From positions 1 through 26,023 of the forward strand of contig JANXCJ010000007.1 in NCBI GenBank assembly GCA_025060275.1: a stretch of DNA of 26,023 nucleotides, read 5' to 3'. The notes under the pieces are model-generated. The model ran no database searches and had not been told where the DNA came from. It was given only the letters and a program-made list of their open reading frames with translations. Source of the DNA: Bacteroidia bacterium. Its GTDB lineage: Bacteria > Bacteroidota > Bacteroidia > SpSt-205. Below are positions 1-7,726 of this stretch, piece by piece; position 1 is the stretch's first letter, and every line of letters begins with the position of its first letter. The position numbers were made by a program, and so were the translations under genes.

Positions 1-77
1 GCCTCTATGTGCGCCTGCACTTGTGGGTCCGGATCATCTATGAGACGCAAAAGCGCTTGTAGTTGAGAGGGCTCCAT
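1..77 (-). CDS. N-terminal fragment of a protein, possibly SirB1/transglutaminase-like (partial)
   Basis: An open frame runs from an ATG at 77 off the left edge of the window, giving 25 complete codons beginning MEPSQLQALLRLIDDPDPQV. The start is supported by a CATCTTTG element four bases upstream (82-89), matching the promoter-start arrangement at other genes here. The helix-like pattern (hydrophobic residues, then LIDDPDPQV) resembles the N-terminal repeat of Bacteroidota SirB1/transglutaminase-like proteins and also HEAT-like repeats. With so few residues the family assignment is only a guess; that a gene starts here is more secure. Confidence 0.45.
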   Translation of the reverse strand, partial: MEPSQLQALLRLIDDPDPQVQAHIE

Positions 78-81
78 CTAA

Positions 82-89
82 CAAAGATG
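82..89 (-). promoter_or_regulatory. putative -7 box CATCTTTG
   Basis: On the minus strand this reads CATCTTTG, one mismatch from the Bacteroidota -7 consensus TAnnTTTG. It is followed by TTAG and then the ATG of the leftmost partial gene. No clear -33 TTG/TTTG is visible. Confidence 0.4.
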
Positions 90-259
90 TGAGAAAAAAA
101 CATAGGAAAAGCCCCTTTCTTAGTATATCCTTAGGTAGACACCACGACTTGCGTAGGTAGAAATGCGCCACTTCTCATCAAATCAGTCTGTTATTCCTCA
201 GATTATTCTATCTTAGTGGGCAAAAGAGTAATAGGACTCTAATTTCTACACTCCTTTTT

Positions 260-267
260 TATTTTTG
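260..267 (+). promoter_or_regulatory. putative -7 box TATTTTTG
   Basis: A perfect TAnnTTTG match lies five bases before the GTG start at 273. Transcription from it would begin at or next to the start codon, so the nuclease-like gene is probably leaderless. The surrounding 195 bp gap is AT-rich and shows nothing else recognisable. Confidence 0.5.
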
Positions 268-272
268 TAATT

Positions 273-1358
273 GTGGATGAGCGTTTGATAGCAAACCTCA
301 AAAATCAGCTAATTAGGGGCTCCTCTACGCTTTACAACGAACATGCTATCTACTTCGGGGTGATTGTACCTGTACTCAACGACCTGAAGTGGAACACCAG
401 TGATACTGAGGAAATAGTTCCCCAGTATGCCACGGATGAAGGACGCGTAGATTTCGCTCTAAGGCCTATAGATAAGCAGACAGGCAGGCGAGCAAACTTT
501 ACCTTCATAGAAGTAAAACAGCTCGGTAAAGCAGACGAAGAAGCAGAACGACAGCTTTTTAGGTATGCCTTTCATGAAGGCGTTCCCCTACTTATCCTCA
601 CAGATGGAGCACGATGGCGCTTCTACCACCCTCTCAGTGCAGGCTCTCTCAGCGAGAGAATGATAGAAGAGATAAACCTACTCAGCGACCCAGAGGAGAA
701 ATGCACCCGCATACTTCAAAAATACTTAGAGCGCTCGCGATATCTCTCTGTCCGTGACTTTGACACTTTCATCAAACAAGAGTACAATGCTCATGTTCAA
801 TACCAAACCTTCAGGCGTATCTGGCAGACTTTAGTTACAGGTGAGGATACAGGGCTGATAGAACTCATTCTTAATCGGCTTGCAAGTAGCTTGAATGTTC
901 CAATCAATCAACTGCCCATAGATAAAGTTCGCCAGTGGCTTACCCAAGAACTCTCCCTTTCAGCCACTCCGCCTCTTCTTGAGGAAAAGCAACGAGGACT
1001 CTATATCAAAGGTACCTTCTATGCTGCCCGCCGACTAAAAGATTTAGGACGCATACTCTGTGAAAAATTAGCTGAAATAGATAGCTCCTTCCCCGAGAAT
1101 TTCTATCACAGCAGAGAAAACAAAGGCTCTAAGCGGCTCTACATTTCTCCTGATCCTGATAAAATGTTCCCGGCAACTTTTAGAGAGAAGCGGCCTGATT
1201 GGCAGCAGTATTTAGTCCGCTTTACTGACAAGCAAGGGAAAGTTTGGTGGCTCATGACACATTTTTCTCAGAAGACAGCTAAAGACTTATTCAAAAGACT
1301 GACACTGGCAGTGGGCCTTCCCTGGGAGAACCCTCAGGGCGTAAAAGTAATACTCTAA
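273..1358 (+). CDS. Solitary HsdR-N-type PD-(D/E)XK nuclease-like protein
   Basis: This 361-residue protein has an N-terminal domain like the nuclease domain of type I restriction R subunits. A PD-(D/E)XK core is visible: E24 in the first helix, D60, then E80-V-K82 (FIEVKQ), followed by the HsdR-type Q-x3-Y motif at Q94 to Y98. The C-terminal part (about residues 240-361) is a separate domain I do not recognise; it contains YISPDPD and FREKRPDW. No helicase domain is present, and no methyltransferase or specificity subunit lies nearby, so it is not a complete type I enzyme. The GTG start is chosen because of the -7 box just upstream. The gene lies between the two largest gene-free gaps, suggesting a mobile accessory gene. 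A role in defence is inference; only the fold is visible. Confidence 0.75.
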   Translation: MDERLIANLKNQLIRGSSTLYNEHAIYFGVIVPVLNDLKWNTSDTEEIVPQYATDEGRVDFALRPIDKQTGRRANFTFIEVKQLGKADEEAERQLFRYAFHEGVPLLILTDGARWRFYHPLSAGSLSERMIEEINLLSDPEEKCTRILQKYLERSRYLSVRDFDTFIKQEYNAHVQYQTFRRIWQTLVTGEDTGLIELILNRLASSLNVPINQLPIDKVRQWLTQELSLSATPPLLEEKQRGLYIKGTFYAARRLKDLGRILCEKLAEIDSSFPENFYHSRENKGSKRLYISPDPDKMFPATFREKRPDWQQYLVRFTDKQGKVWWLMTHFSQKTAKDLFKRLTLAVGLPWENPQGVKVIL

Positions 1359-1845
1359 AATCAAGCCTCTTCTACTTTTCCCTGAGTAGATAGATTCAGA
1401 CGCATACTCGCAAACCCCCAAATCACATAAGATTATCCCGGTACAATCCCAAGGAGAAACCCCCATCTCTCAGAAGGCAAATAAAAGTAAATGATCCCCT
1501 CCACGAGAAGCCAGCAGTGCCTAAGCAGGTCTTTGCGAATATTCTAGAAAAAATTCCCAGCTCTTGTAGCCAGTGGGCAAGCAATCGGAATGGCCCTACA
1601 CATCCCAGAAGCATGTTTATACCACCACAGCCAAGGAGATTGAAAGCCTCCATAAAATCCCGTCCGGCTTATTCGCACAATCATTGTACAAAGCCATACT
1701 TCCCCAAATTCCTGAGGAAACTCTCCTTTTACCATTCTAACATGACACTTCTTTTTAAGTTAGCCACCTAAGTAAGCCTTAAGGGATGAACGAAGAAGCA
1801 TGGGAAAAAGCCCTCAGCTCTACTACCCAAGCTTGGAGAGTCACC
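1359..1845. other. 487-bp gene-free stretch, possible decayed sequence
   Basis: This is the longest stretch without a convincing gene. Three short open frames occur in different frames (1423-1653 minus, 1517-1771 plus, 1544-1735 minus). They overlap one another, have no promoter-like box and match no family I recognise. I see no tRNA, no clear stem-loop terminator and no repeat. The two flanking genes converge on it, so it may hold transcription ends or the remains of a degraded gene. Confidence 0.4.
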
Positions 1846-3066
1846 TCATACTTTACCTGAAATAAGCGAGCCCATCTGCTCTGAAACCCAGGAAGAGACC
1901 TCTTCTGCTACTTTCTCAACAGAGACTCTTGCTATACAAGGAAAAGCCTCCGTAGAACGCAAAGTATAGCCGCAGTGCCACCCACATCCAAAACAATCCA
2001 TCTTATAGGTGAGGATTTTGAGATTTACAGGAGAGCCAGAAGGGTAGGGCACGAACCTGCCCCAGTGCCCACCCCCTGCTACCATAATAGTGGGTATGCC
2101 CATGGTAGCTGCTATATGCCCCAAGCCCGTCTCAGGAGTAACTACCATAAAAGAATTTGCTAGCTTACGAACCGCCTCCCCTATAGAAAGTTTCCCGACT
2201 AAGTTCCTGTAAGGTACTTTTTCCAAATAGGAAGCCAGGACAGAAAAGTAAGATTCCTCCCGTTCAGTTCCTATGAAGTAAAAAGGCAACCTAATTTCTT
2301 TGTACAAGGTTCTTATGAGAGAAACCATCACATACAAGGGAATAACCCGATAGGGGTGCCCTGCGCTTATAATGACTGCTATGTAAGAAGAGCCGTTAGC
2401 AGGAAGGGCTAACTTCTCTCGGATTTTGAGATAAATAGTTAGGTCCAAGGGGCCCGCATGGAGGGCTCTTAGCCACTCGGTGTACCGGAGCCACTCATGA
2501 GAGAGCGGGGGCAGACGAGAGGCATGAATTTGATCATACAACCATTTATCTATCCATTGGCTAAGAAAGAAAGGAGCTTTTACTAGGGGGTCTCTTTGCC
2601 ATGTGACTCGGGTTTGTGCAGGCACACTCCATGCAATCAGGTCTTCTAAGAGGATATGACGACTATAGGTAGTTTGCCAGAGGACTTCGGCTGAGGGCAT
2701 TCCGTACAAAAGGGTATGCAGAACCTTTTTACGATAAGTAGAGCTTCGCCGAAAAAGCTCTGGACGAATAGCAATGATACGAAAAAATAGCCCTGTCTCT
2801 TCTGCTAGGGCCTGCCAAAGAGAGTTTGCCAAAAGTACAAAAGGCTTTTGTGAGAGCGTTCGCTGAAGTGCCGCTACGAAGGGGAGCCATAACCAGAAAT
2901 CTCCTATCCCGTCCAGCCGGATAAAAAGATGATAAGGATCAGCCCTCCTTAAACGCTTAGGGTGCCCTACCCACCTAAGTGCTTCTGAGAGGGCTACAAA
3001 AGCCTGCACTCCCTCCTTCCCCTTCCAGAAGGCTCTCCGTAGCCCCTGGCGAAGGGCGAAAAACAT
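1846..3066 (-). CDS. Glycosyltransferase family 9 (heptosyltransferase-like)
   Basis: A 406-residue protein with the two-Rossmann-domain plan of GT9 (ADP-heptose:LPS heptosyltransferase family). The N-terminal domain has the RLDGIGDFWLWLP segment (about residues 49-61), where the family normally has a GD..L.LP motif. The C-terminal donor-binding domain has GKLSIGEAVRKLANS and then TPETGLGHIAATMGIPTI, the usual GT9 nucleotide-sugar signature. A Cys-rich tail (CFGCGWHCGY, later CIARV) is also common in this family. It probably transfers a sugar to lipopolysaccharide or a cell-surface glycan in the cytoplasm; donor and acceptor cannot be told. It starts ten bases after the hppD stop, so it is likely co-transcribed with hmgA-hppD, although the functions have no obvious link. 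Confidence 0.82.
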   Translation of the reverse strand: MFFALRQGLRRAFWKGKEGVQAFVALSEALRWVGHPKRLRRADPYHLFIRLDGIGDFWLWLPFVAALQRTLSQKPFVLLANSLWQALAEETGLFFRIIAIRPELFRRSSTYRKKVLHTLLYGMPSAEVLWQTTYSRHILLEDLIAWSVPAQTRVTWQRDPLVKAPFFLSQWIDKWLYDQIHASRLPPLSHEWLRYTEWLRALHAGPLDLTIYLKIREKLALPANGSSYIAVIISAGHPYRVIPLYVMVSLIRTLYKEIRLPFYFIGTEREESYFSVLASYLEKVPYRNLVGKLSIGEAVRKLANSFMVVTPETGLGHIAATMGIPTIMVAGGGHWGRFVPYPSGSPVNLKILTYKMDCFGCGWHCGYTLRSTEAFPCIARVSVEKVAEEVSSWVSEQMGSLISGKV

Positions 3067-3076
3067 GAAGAAATAC

Positions 3077-4207
3077 TTATAGATTCCCCCGTCGCGCCTG
3101 CTCCCTCTCTATTGCCTCAAAGAGGGCTTTGAAGTTCCCTTTACCAAATGACTTTGCCCCTTTTCGCTGAATTATTTCATAGAAGAGCGTAGGTCTGTCT
3201 TGCACAGGCTTCGTGAAGATTTGAAGAAGATAGCCTTCGTCGTCTCTATCTACGAGTATACCTAGCTCAGCTAAGACCTCCACAGACTCCTCTATGGGGG
3301 CTACCCTATCCAGGAGAGTTTCATAGTAAGCCTTAGGTGTCTCTAAGAATTCTACGCCTCGCCGACGCAGCTCTCTCACCGTGGCTATGATGTCATCTGT
3401 AGCTAATGCAATATGCTGAACTCCCTGTCCATGGTAGTACTCTAAATATTCTTCTATTTGAGACTTTCTACGCCCCTTGGCAGGCTCATTGATGGGAAAC
3501 TTGATGTAGCCATTGCCATTTGCCATCACCTTACTCATTAGGGCAGAATACTCGGTAGAAATATCCTTATCATCAAAGGATATAAGCTGCTGGAAGCCCA
3601 TTACATCTCGGTAGAAAGCGACAAACTGATTCATTTCGCCAAGATAAACATTTCCCACGCAGTGATCCACGTACTTGAACCCTACAGGCTCGCTCTTTCC
3701 AAAGCCTTGCCAGGGAATGAATCCCGGTAAGAAGGGGCCCTTGTAATTCTTTCTTTCTACAAACACATGGACAGTATCCCCATAAGTATGAATACCCGAA
3801 AGGATCACATACCCATCTGCATCCTCTAAGCGTGTTGGAGGCATAAAAGACTTAGCGCCACGGCGGGTAGTTTCTTCATACGCTTTCGTAGCATCTTCCA
3901 CCCATAGCGCCAGAACCCGCACCCCATCCCCATGACGATAAATATGGTCGGCTATGAAATTACCAGGATGATAGGGGGTAGTAAGCACTAAGGTAACTTT
4001 ACCTTGGCGCAAGACATAACTAGCCGCTTCTCGGGCTCCTGTCTCCAACCCTCTATATGCTACAGGTTGAAAACCAAACGCATGTTGATAGTAATAAGCA
4101 GACTGTTTAGCATTTCCTACATAGAATTCAATATAGTCCGTGCCCAAGATCGGTAGAAAATCTACCGAGTCGCTCTTCTGAACGATCGTCTCCGTAACCA
4201 GACTCAT
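3077..4207 (-). CDS. hppD: 4-hydroxyphenylpyruvate dioxygenase
   Basis: This 376-residue enzyme would convert 4-hydroxyphenylpyruvate to homogentisate in tyrosine catabolism. It has the two vicinal-oxygen-chelate halves of the family. The expected Fe(II) ligands are present in the C-terminal half: H182 (YVDHCVGNV), H265 (GVQHIALATDD) and E344 (FYEIIQRKG). The C-terminal helix GKGNFKALFEAIE, which closes the active site, is intact, so the gene is full length. Its ATG comes four bases after the hmgA stop, and the two genes form the consecutive steps of one pathway. A degenerate AAACTTCG lies seven bases upstream of the ATG, inside the hmgA end, and might act as a secondary promoter. Confidence 0.95.
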   Translation of the reverse strand: MSLVTETIVQKSDSVDFLPILGTDYIEFYVGNAKQSAYYYQHAFGFQPVAYRGLETGAREAASYVLRQGKVTLVLTTPYHPGNFIADHIYRHGDGVRVLALWVEDATKAYEETTRRGAKSFMPPTRLEDADGYVILSGIHTYGDTVHVFVERKNYKGPFLPGFIPWQGFGKSEPVGFKYVDHCVGNVYLGEMNQFVAFYRDVMGFQQLISFDDKDISTEYSALMSKVMANGNGYIKFPINEPAKGRRKSQIEEYLEYYHGQGVQHIALATDDIIATVRELRRRGVEFLETPKAYYETLLDRVAPIEESVEVLAELGILVDRDDEGYLLQIFTKPVQDRPTLFYEIIQRKGAKSFGKGNFKALFEAIEREQARRGNL

Positions 4208-4211
4208 ATTC

Positions 4212-5390
4212 CTACGAAGTTTTTTCTGTTTCCGGTAGCCATGTAAGATAGTATTCTTGGTACTCTATTTTTAAGGCAGATTCTGTGAGACAAAGAGGGC
4301 GGAAAGTATCTATCATTACGGCTAATTCTTTTGTCTCCTTAGCTCCGATGCTTTTCTCAACTGCCCCCGGATGGGGTCCATGGGGAATCCCCATCGGATG
4401 AAGCGTAATCATGCCTCTCTCTACATGTTTGCGGCTCATAAATTCTCCCTCTACATAATATAGCACTTCATCAGAGTCTACATTACTGTGATTGTAGGGG
4501 GCAGGAATAGCAAGGGGGTGATAATCATATAAGCGAGGTACGAAGGAACATACTACAAACTGCCGAGCCTCATAGGTTTGATGAACGGGAGGCGGTTGAT
4601 GTACCCTCCCCGTAATCGGTTCAAAATCATAAATAGAGAAAGCATACGGATATAGACACCCATCCCATCCCACAAAATCAAAAGGATGAGCACCCCATAC
4701 GTAAGTGAAAAGCTCCCCGCGTTTCTTAATTTTAACTATGAACTCTCCCGTTTCGTAGTAGGTCTCCAAATCTGTAGGAGGACGAATGTCCCGCTCACAG
4801 AAAGGCGAATGTTCCATGAGCTGTCCGTACTCATTCATATAGCGCTTAGGAAAGCGGATAGCCCCACAGTAGGACTCAATGATTAGAAAGCGATTCTGCG
4901 GCGTGTCCAGATGAAGCTGGTAAAGAGTGCCCCGAGGAATATGTAAGTAATCTCCAGGGCCGAAGCGAATTTTTCCAAAGCCTGTACGCAGCTCCCCTGT
5001 ACCTTCATGTACAAATATCAGTTCATCGGCAGAGGCATTTTTATAGAAGAAATCTGAGAAGCCCTGTGTAGGAGCTGCCAGAGAGATATGAACATCTTCG
5101 TTGAAAAGAATCACCTCTCTGCTCCGGAGGTAGTCTGGGTTAGGAGCTATACGAAAGCCCAAAAAGGCTCTATGGCGCATGTTGTTAGAAATAGCTGCTT
5201 TAGGGCGCAGGTCTAAAGTCTTTTCCTCTACGGCTTTTACGATAGTGGGTGGATTTACATGATACACGAGGCTATAAATATCCGAGAAGCCCTCTGTACT
5301 TATAAGCTCCTCTGCAAAAAGCTTCCCATTGTTTCTAAACTGCGTATGCCTTTTATGGGGAACTTGTCCCAACCTCACATAATAGGGCAT
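4212..5390 (-). CDS. hmgA: Homogentisate 1,2-dioxygenase
   Basis: A 392-residue cupin-fold, iron-dependent ring-cleavage enzyme that would open homogentisate to maleylacetoacetate. The C-terminal half has the family signatures: H301 in YNHSNVDSDEVLYYVEGEF with E308 close by, then H337 in HPMGIPHGPHPG. These are the likely Fe ligands by analogy with the known enzyme. It is first in an operon with hppD. The start is fixed by a perfect TATATTTG box four bases upstream. The next pathway genes, maleylacetoacetate isomerase and fumarylacetoacetase, are not in this window. Confidence 0.95.
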   Translation of the reverse strand: MPYYVRLGQVPHKRHTQFRNNGKLFAEELISTEGFSDIYSLVYHVNPPTIVKAVEEKTLDLRPKAAISNNMRHRAFLGFRIAPNPDYLRSREVILFNEDVHISLAAPTQGFSDFFYKNASADELIFVHEGTGELRTGFGKIRFGPGDYLHIPRGTLYQLHLDTPQNRFLIIESYCGAIRFPKRYMNEYGQLMEHSPFCERDIRPPTDLETYYETGEFIVKIKKRGELFTYVWGAHPFDFVGWDGCLYPYAFSIYDFEPITGRVHQPPPVHQTYEARQFVVCSFVPRLYDYHPLAIPAPYNHSNVDSDEVLYYVEGEFMSRKHVERGMITLHPMGIPHGPHPGAVEKSIGAKETKELAVMIDTFRPLCLTESALKIEYQEYYLTWLPETEKTS

Positions 5391-5394
5391 AGCA

Positions 5395-5402
5395 CAAATA
5401 TA
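5395..5402 (-). promoter_or_regulatory. -7 box TATATTTG of hmgA
   Basis: A perfect TAnnTTTG on the minus strand, followed by TGCT and the hmgA ATG. It lies within the 33-bp divergent spacer shared with trmB, only eight bases from the opposing trmB box. No good -33 element is visible; it would fall inside trmB coding sequence. Confidence 0.6.
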
Positions 5403-5409
5403 AGAAATT

Positions 5410-5417
5410 TAGATTTA
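5410..5417 (+). promoter_or_regulatory. putative -7 box TAGATTTA of trmB
   Basis: One mismatch from TAnnTTTG, six bases upstream of the trmB ATG. Its upstream promoter elements would have to lie over the hmgA box and within the start of hmgA. Confidence 0.45.
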
Positions 5418-5423
5418 GACCTA

Positions 5424-6074
5424 ATGCTCGGTAAAAGGGAAAAACGAAAGCGCTTCATGGAGAGCGCTTATGCCCTGCATGGAAGTAATTTGCCTAAAGC
5501 AGGAGGATGGCGAATGCATTATGGTTTCCCTCCAACTGCCCCTCTCATCTTGGACATAGGGTGCGGTAAAGGGGAATTTACCACCTACTTGGCTCAGAAG
5601 AAGCCGGCAGTTCTGGTGATCGGCTTAGACAGGCGAGCTGACCGACTGGCTACAGGATGCAGATTAGCCGAAAAACTAAGCCTCAAGAATGTCTTCTTCT
5701 GGCATGGAGATGCTCTCACGCTGGACTCCACCTTTGTCTCAGAAGAGGTAAGCGAGATATGGCTCAATTATCCTGATCCTTACCCCAAGCGGAGGCAGGA
5801 GAAGCACCGCCTTGTACATCCGCGTTATTTACGACAATACTGGTACATTCTCAAAGGGGGAGGGAAAATTCATTTTCGCACAGATGATGAAGCTCTTTAT
5901 GCCTATGCCTTAGAACAGTTTCTAACAGGCGGTTGGCAAATCCTCCAGGCCACTCCTGATCTCCGAGAGGGAGGCATAGAGGAGGCGTTTTTTGAAACAG
6001 AATTTCGCAAGCGCAAAGGAGGATACATTCGGTATATTGAGGTAGAAAAGCCCTTATTACCAGCGGTCATATAA
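5424..6074 (+). CDS. trmB: tRNA (guanine-N7-)-methyltransferase
   Basis: This 216-residue SAM-dependent enzyme would methylate G46 of tRNA. The Rossmann motif is LDIGCGKGEFT, followed by the acidic post-strand motif IGLDRRADR. The TrmB-specific stretch WLNYPDPYPKRRQEKHRL and the later RTDDEALY are both present, as is the C-terminal ETEFRKRKGGYI. The frame is open back to 5259, but that extension overlaps hmgA on the other strand. The protein proper starts at MLGKREKRKRF, just behind a -7-like box. The 3' end overlaps the converging nuoH end by 18 bp. Confidence 0.92.
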   Translation: MLGKREKRKRFMESAYALHGSNLPKAGGWRMHYGFPPTAPLILDIGCGKGEFTTYLAQKKPAVLVIGLDRRADRLATGCRLAEKLSLKNVFFWHGDALTLDSTFVSEEVSEIWLNYPDPYPKRRQEKHRLVHPRYLRQYWYILKGGGKIHFRTDDEALYAYALEQFLTGGWQILQATPDLREGGIEEAFFETEFRKRKGGYIRYIEVEKPLLPAVI

Positions 6075-6953
6075 AATCGTGAGGACACATGCCAGGGCTG
6101 CCAATGGAATTCCCTTTCTCCAAGCTAAGGATAATACTTGATCCGGACGCCACCGAGGCCAAGACCACCGAAATAAAATCTGCAGCATTACCAGTAGAGG
6201 AGCTCCCCATATCCAGCCCCCTCCTAAAAACACAAGGGCAAACCAAACGGCTTGCAGAAGCATAATCGTGTACTCAGCCAGCATAAAAAGGGCAAATCGT
6301 AAGCCACTGTATTCTGTGAGTGCTCCCCCTACAAGCTCTGACTCTGTCTCAGGTAAATCAAAAGGCGCCCGATGCGAAATCATTGTCCCTGTGCCTATCC
6401 ATAAAATACCAGCTAAAAATAGACCTGGACTCTGAAAAAGTCCCCAGATACTTCTCTGTCGCTCTACTATGTAAGCTATATCCAGCGTTTTATAGTGAGC
6501 TGCTATTGTAAGTAAGAGCAGCCCTACTATTAGCTCATAGGCCAAAAGAAGTAAAAGAAGGCGATAGGCACCTAAGAGACTATATTTACTTCCGCTTGCC
6601 CATCCACCCAGAAATAGTCCTGCTGGCTCCAATGAGGCTACCGTAATGCATAGCCATAATCCGTATTCTCCTCCACCGTGAGGATGAAGAAAAGGAAGCC
6701 ATGTAAGGGAAGCTATAACCCCTCCTATTGCTAAGAGAGGTGCAAAGAGAAAAATTGACTTCACGGCATAGGCAGGGATAGCTTCTTGCTTCCGCAGTAG
6801 CTTGAGAAAATCTGCAAGAGTCTGGGCTACTCCTCCTGGACCGGTCTCCGTGGGACCTTGCCTATCTTGAATCCAGGCAGCTACCTTTCTTTCTACATAT
6901 ACGATGAAGAGCCCATACAGCAATATCCCTACTATGGCTATCCAGCCATTCAT
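6057..6953 (-). CDS. nuoH: NADH-quinone oxidoreductase subunit H (complex I)
   Basis: A 298-residue multi-pass membrane protein of about eight helices. It is the subunit at the junction of the complex I membrane arm and the quinone-binding peripheral arm. Hallmarks are YVERKVAAWIQDRQGP, with GPGGVAQTLADFLKLLRK after it; SKYSLLGAYR with YELIVG; and PFDLPETESELVGG, running into TEYSGLRFALFMLAEY. It is slightly short for the family (usually about 320-350 residues), mostly at the N-terminus before ERK. Its ATG overlaps the comA stop as ATGA, so it is translationally coupled to comA and not to other nuo genes. No neighbouring nuo genes are present on either side. Confidence 0.93.
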   Translation of the reverse strand: MNGWIAIVGILLYGLFIVYVERKVAAWIQDRQGPTETGPGGVAQTLADFLKLLRKQEAIPAYAVKSIFLFAPLLAIGGVIASLTWLPFLHPHGGGEYGLWLCITVASLEPAGLFLGGWASGSKYSLLGAYRLLLLLLAYELIVGLLLLTIAAHYKTLDIAYIVERQRSIWGLFQSPGLFLAGILWIGTGTMISHRAPFDLPETESELVGGALTEYSGLRFALFMLAEYTIMLLQAVWFALVFLGGGWIWGAPLLVMLQILFRWSWPRWRPDQVLSLAWRKGIPLAALACVLTILYDRW

Positions 6954-7726
6954 CCTCGCTCTAAGAAGCTCCAGAAAGTATCCCCTCGCAATCCCAGCCG
7001 CATCGTTTCTACGCTAATAATGTCTTCGGGAGAGATATTTCCTAAATTGACATTCGTACCAAAGCGCCGGATAAACCATGCCTGTTGGCTCCTTTGAGGG
7101 GCTTCAAAGATGAGCTTTTCCACAGGTATAGCATGGACAACTTCCTCTACGAGCCCTTCTCGTACCTCACCCGTAGAACGGTACATGCCTACAGTGCCGC
7201 TCTCACGGGCTTCTGCGATTACCCATGATGAACCTGCCTCTAATTCTGCTCGGATGAGTTCTATCCAACGAAAAGGCGGAAGGACTTTCGTGGAATCTTT
7301 ACTACCTACCTCTGACAGCACAGTATAACCTCTACTCTTGAAGAAATCTATCCATCGCAGCTTCTCTTCATGAGGGACTTCCACACTGCCATCAGAGACC
7401 TCCACAAAGCGCATACTATACCGCTCCAAAATCCTGTAAAACTCCTCTGCCGCTCTGCGAATATAAAAGGTCTCCCAAAGGGTGCCACCAAAATAGGGTT
7501 CTATGCCAAATTCACGATATATTTTTAGCTTAGTTTCCAGATTTCTCGTCAAATAAGCTGTGCACCATCCTAACTTCACAAAATCTATATAAGGAGCTGC
7601 ATTTGAGGAGAGGTCTTCCACCGCATGGATACCCAATCCTTTATCCATCACCATTGTAAGCCCATACCTACGGGGCTTAAGAGTCCTTTCAGGAAGGTTA
7701 GGCAGAGAAAAGTTGCCCACCGACAT
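6950..7726 (-). CDS. comA: Phosphosulfolactate synthase family protein (ComA-like)
   Basis: A 258-residue TIM-barrel protein of the ComA family, which adds sulfite to phosphoenolpyruvate to form (2R)-phosphosulfolactate. Family blocks occur in order: LPERTLKPRRYGLTMVMDKG, YIDFVKLGWCTAYL, FGGTLWETF, VEVSDGSVEVP, LSEVGSKDS, ELEAGSSWVIAEARESG, FEAPQRSQQAWFIRRFG, then VNLGNISPED and MRLGLRGDTFW. In archaea and Bacillus the product leads to coenzyme M or sulfolactate. In Bacteroidota a role in making sulfonates, such as precursors of capnine-type sulfonolipids, is plausible but is inference. The start overlaps the upstream TPR gene by 29 nt and the stop overlaps nuoH. The activity is a family assignment and has not been tested for bacterial members like this one. 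Confidence 0.88.
   Translation of the reverse strand: MSVGNFSLPNLPERTLKPRRYGLTMVMDKGLGIHAVEDLSSNAAPYIDFVKLGWCTAYLTRNLETKLKIYREFGIEPYFGGTLWETFYIRRAAEEFYRILERYSMRFVEVSDGSVEVPHEEKLRWIDFFKSRGYTVLSEVGSKDSTKVLPPFRWIELIRAELEAGSSWVIAEARESGTVGMYRSTGEVREGLVEEVVHAIPVEKLIFEAPQRSQQAWFIRRFGTNVNLGNISPEDIISVETMRLGLRGDTFWSFLERG

Noticed and set aside
1423..1771. Short open frames on both strands in the gap after the nuclease-like gene
   Set aside because: They overlap one another, resemble no known family and have no promoter box before their starts.
4686..4886. Open frame on the plus strand inside hmgA
   Set aside because: Antisense to a well-conserved enzyme gene; sequence has no protein-like features.
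5259..5423. In-frame upstream extension of trmB giving a 271-residue protein
   Set aside because: It overlaps hmgA on the opposite strand, which is clearly coding, and the family sequence begins at M5424 behind a -7-like box.
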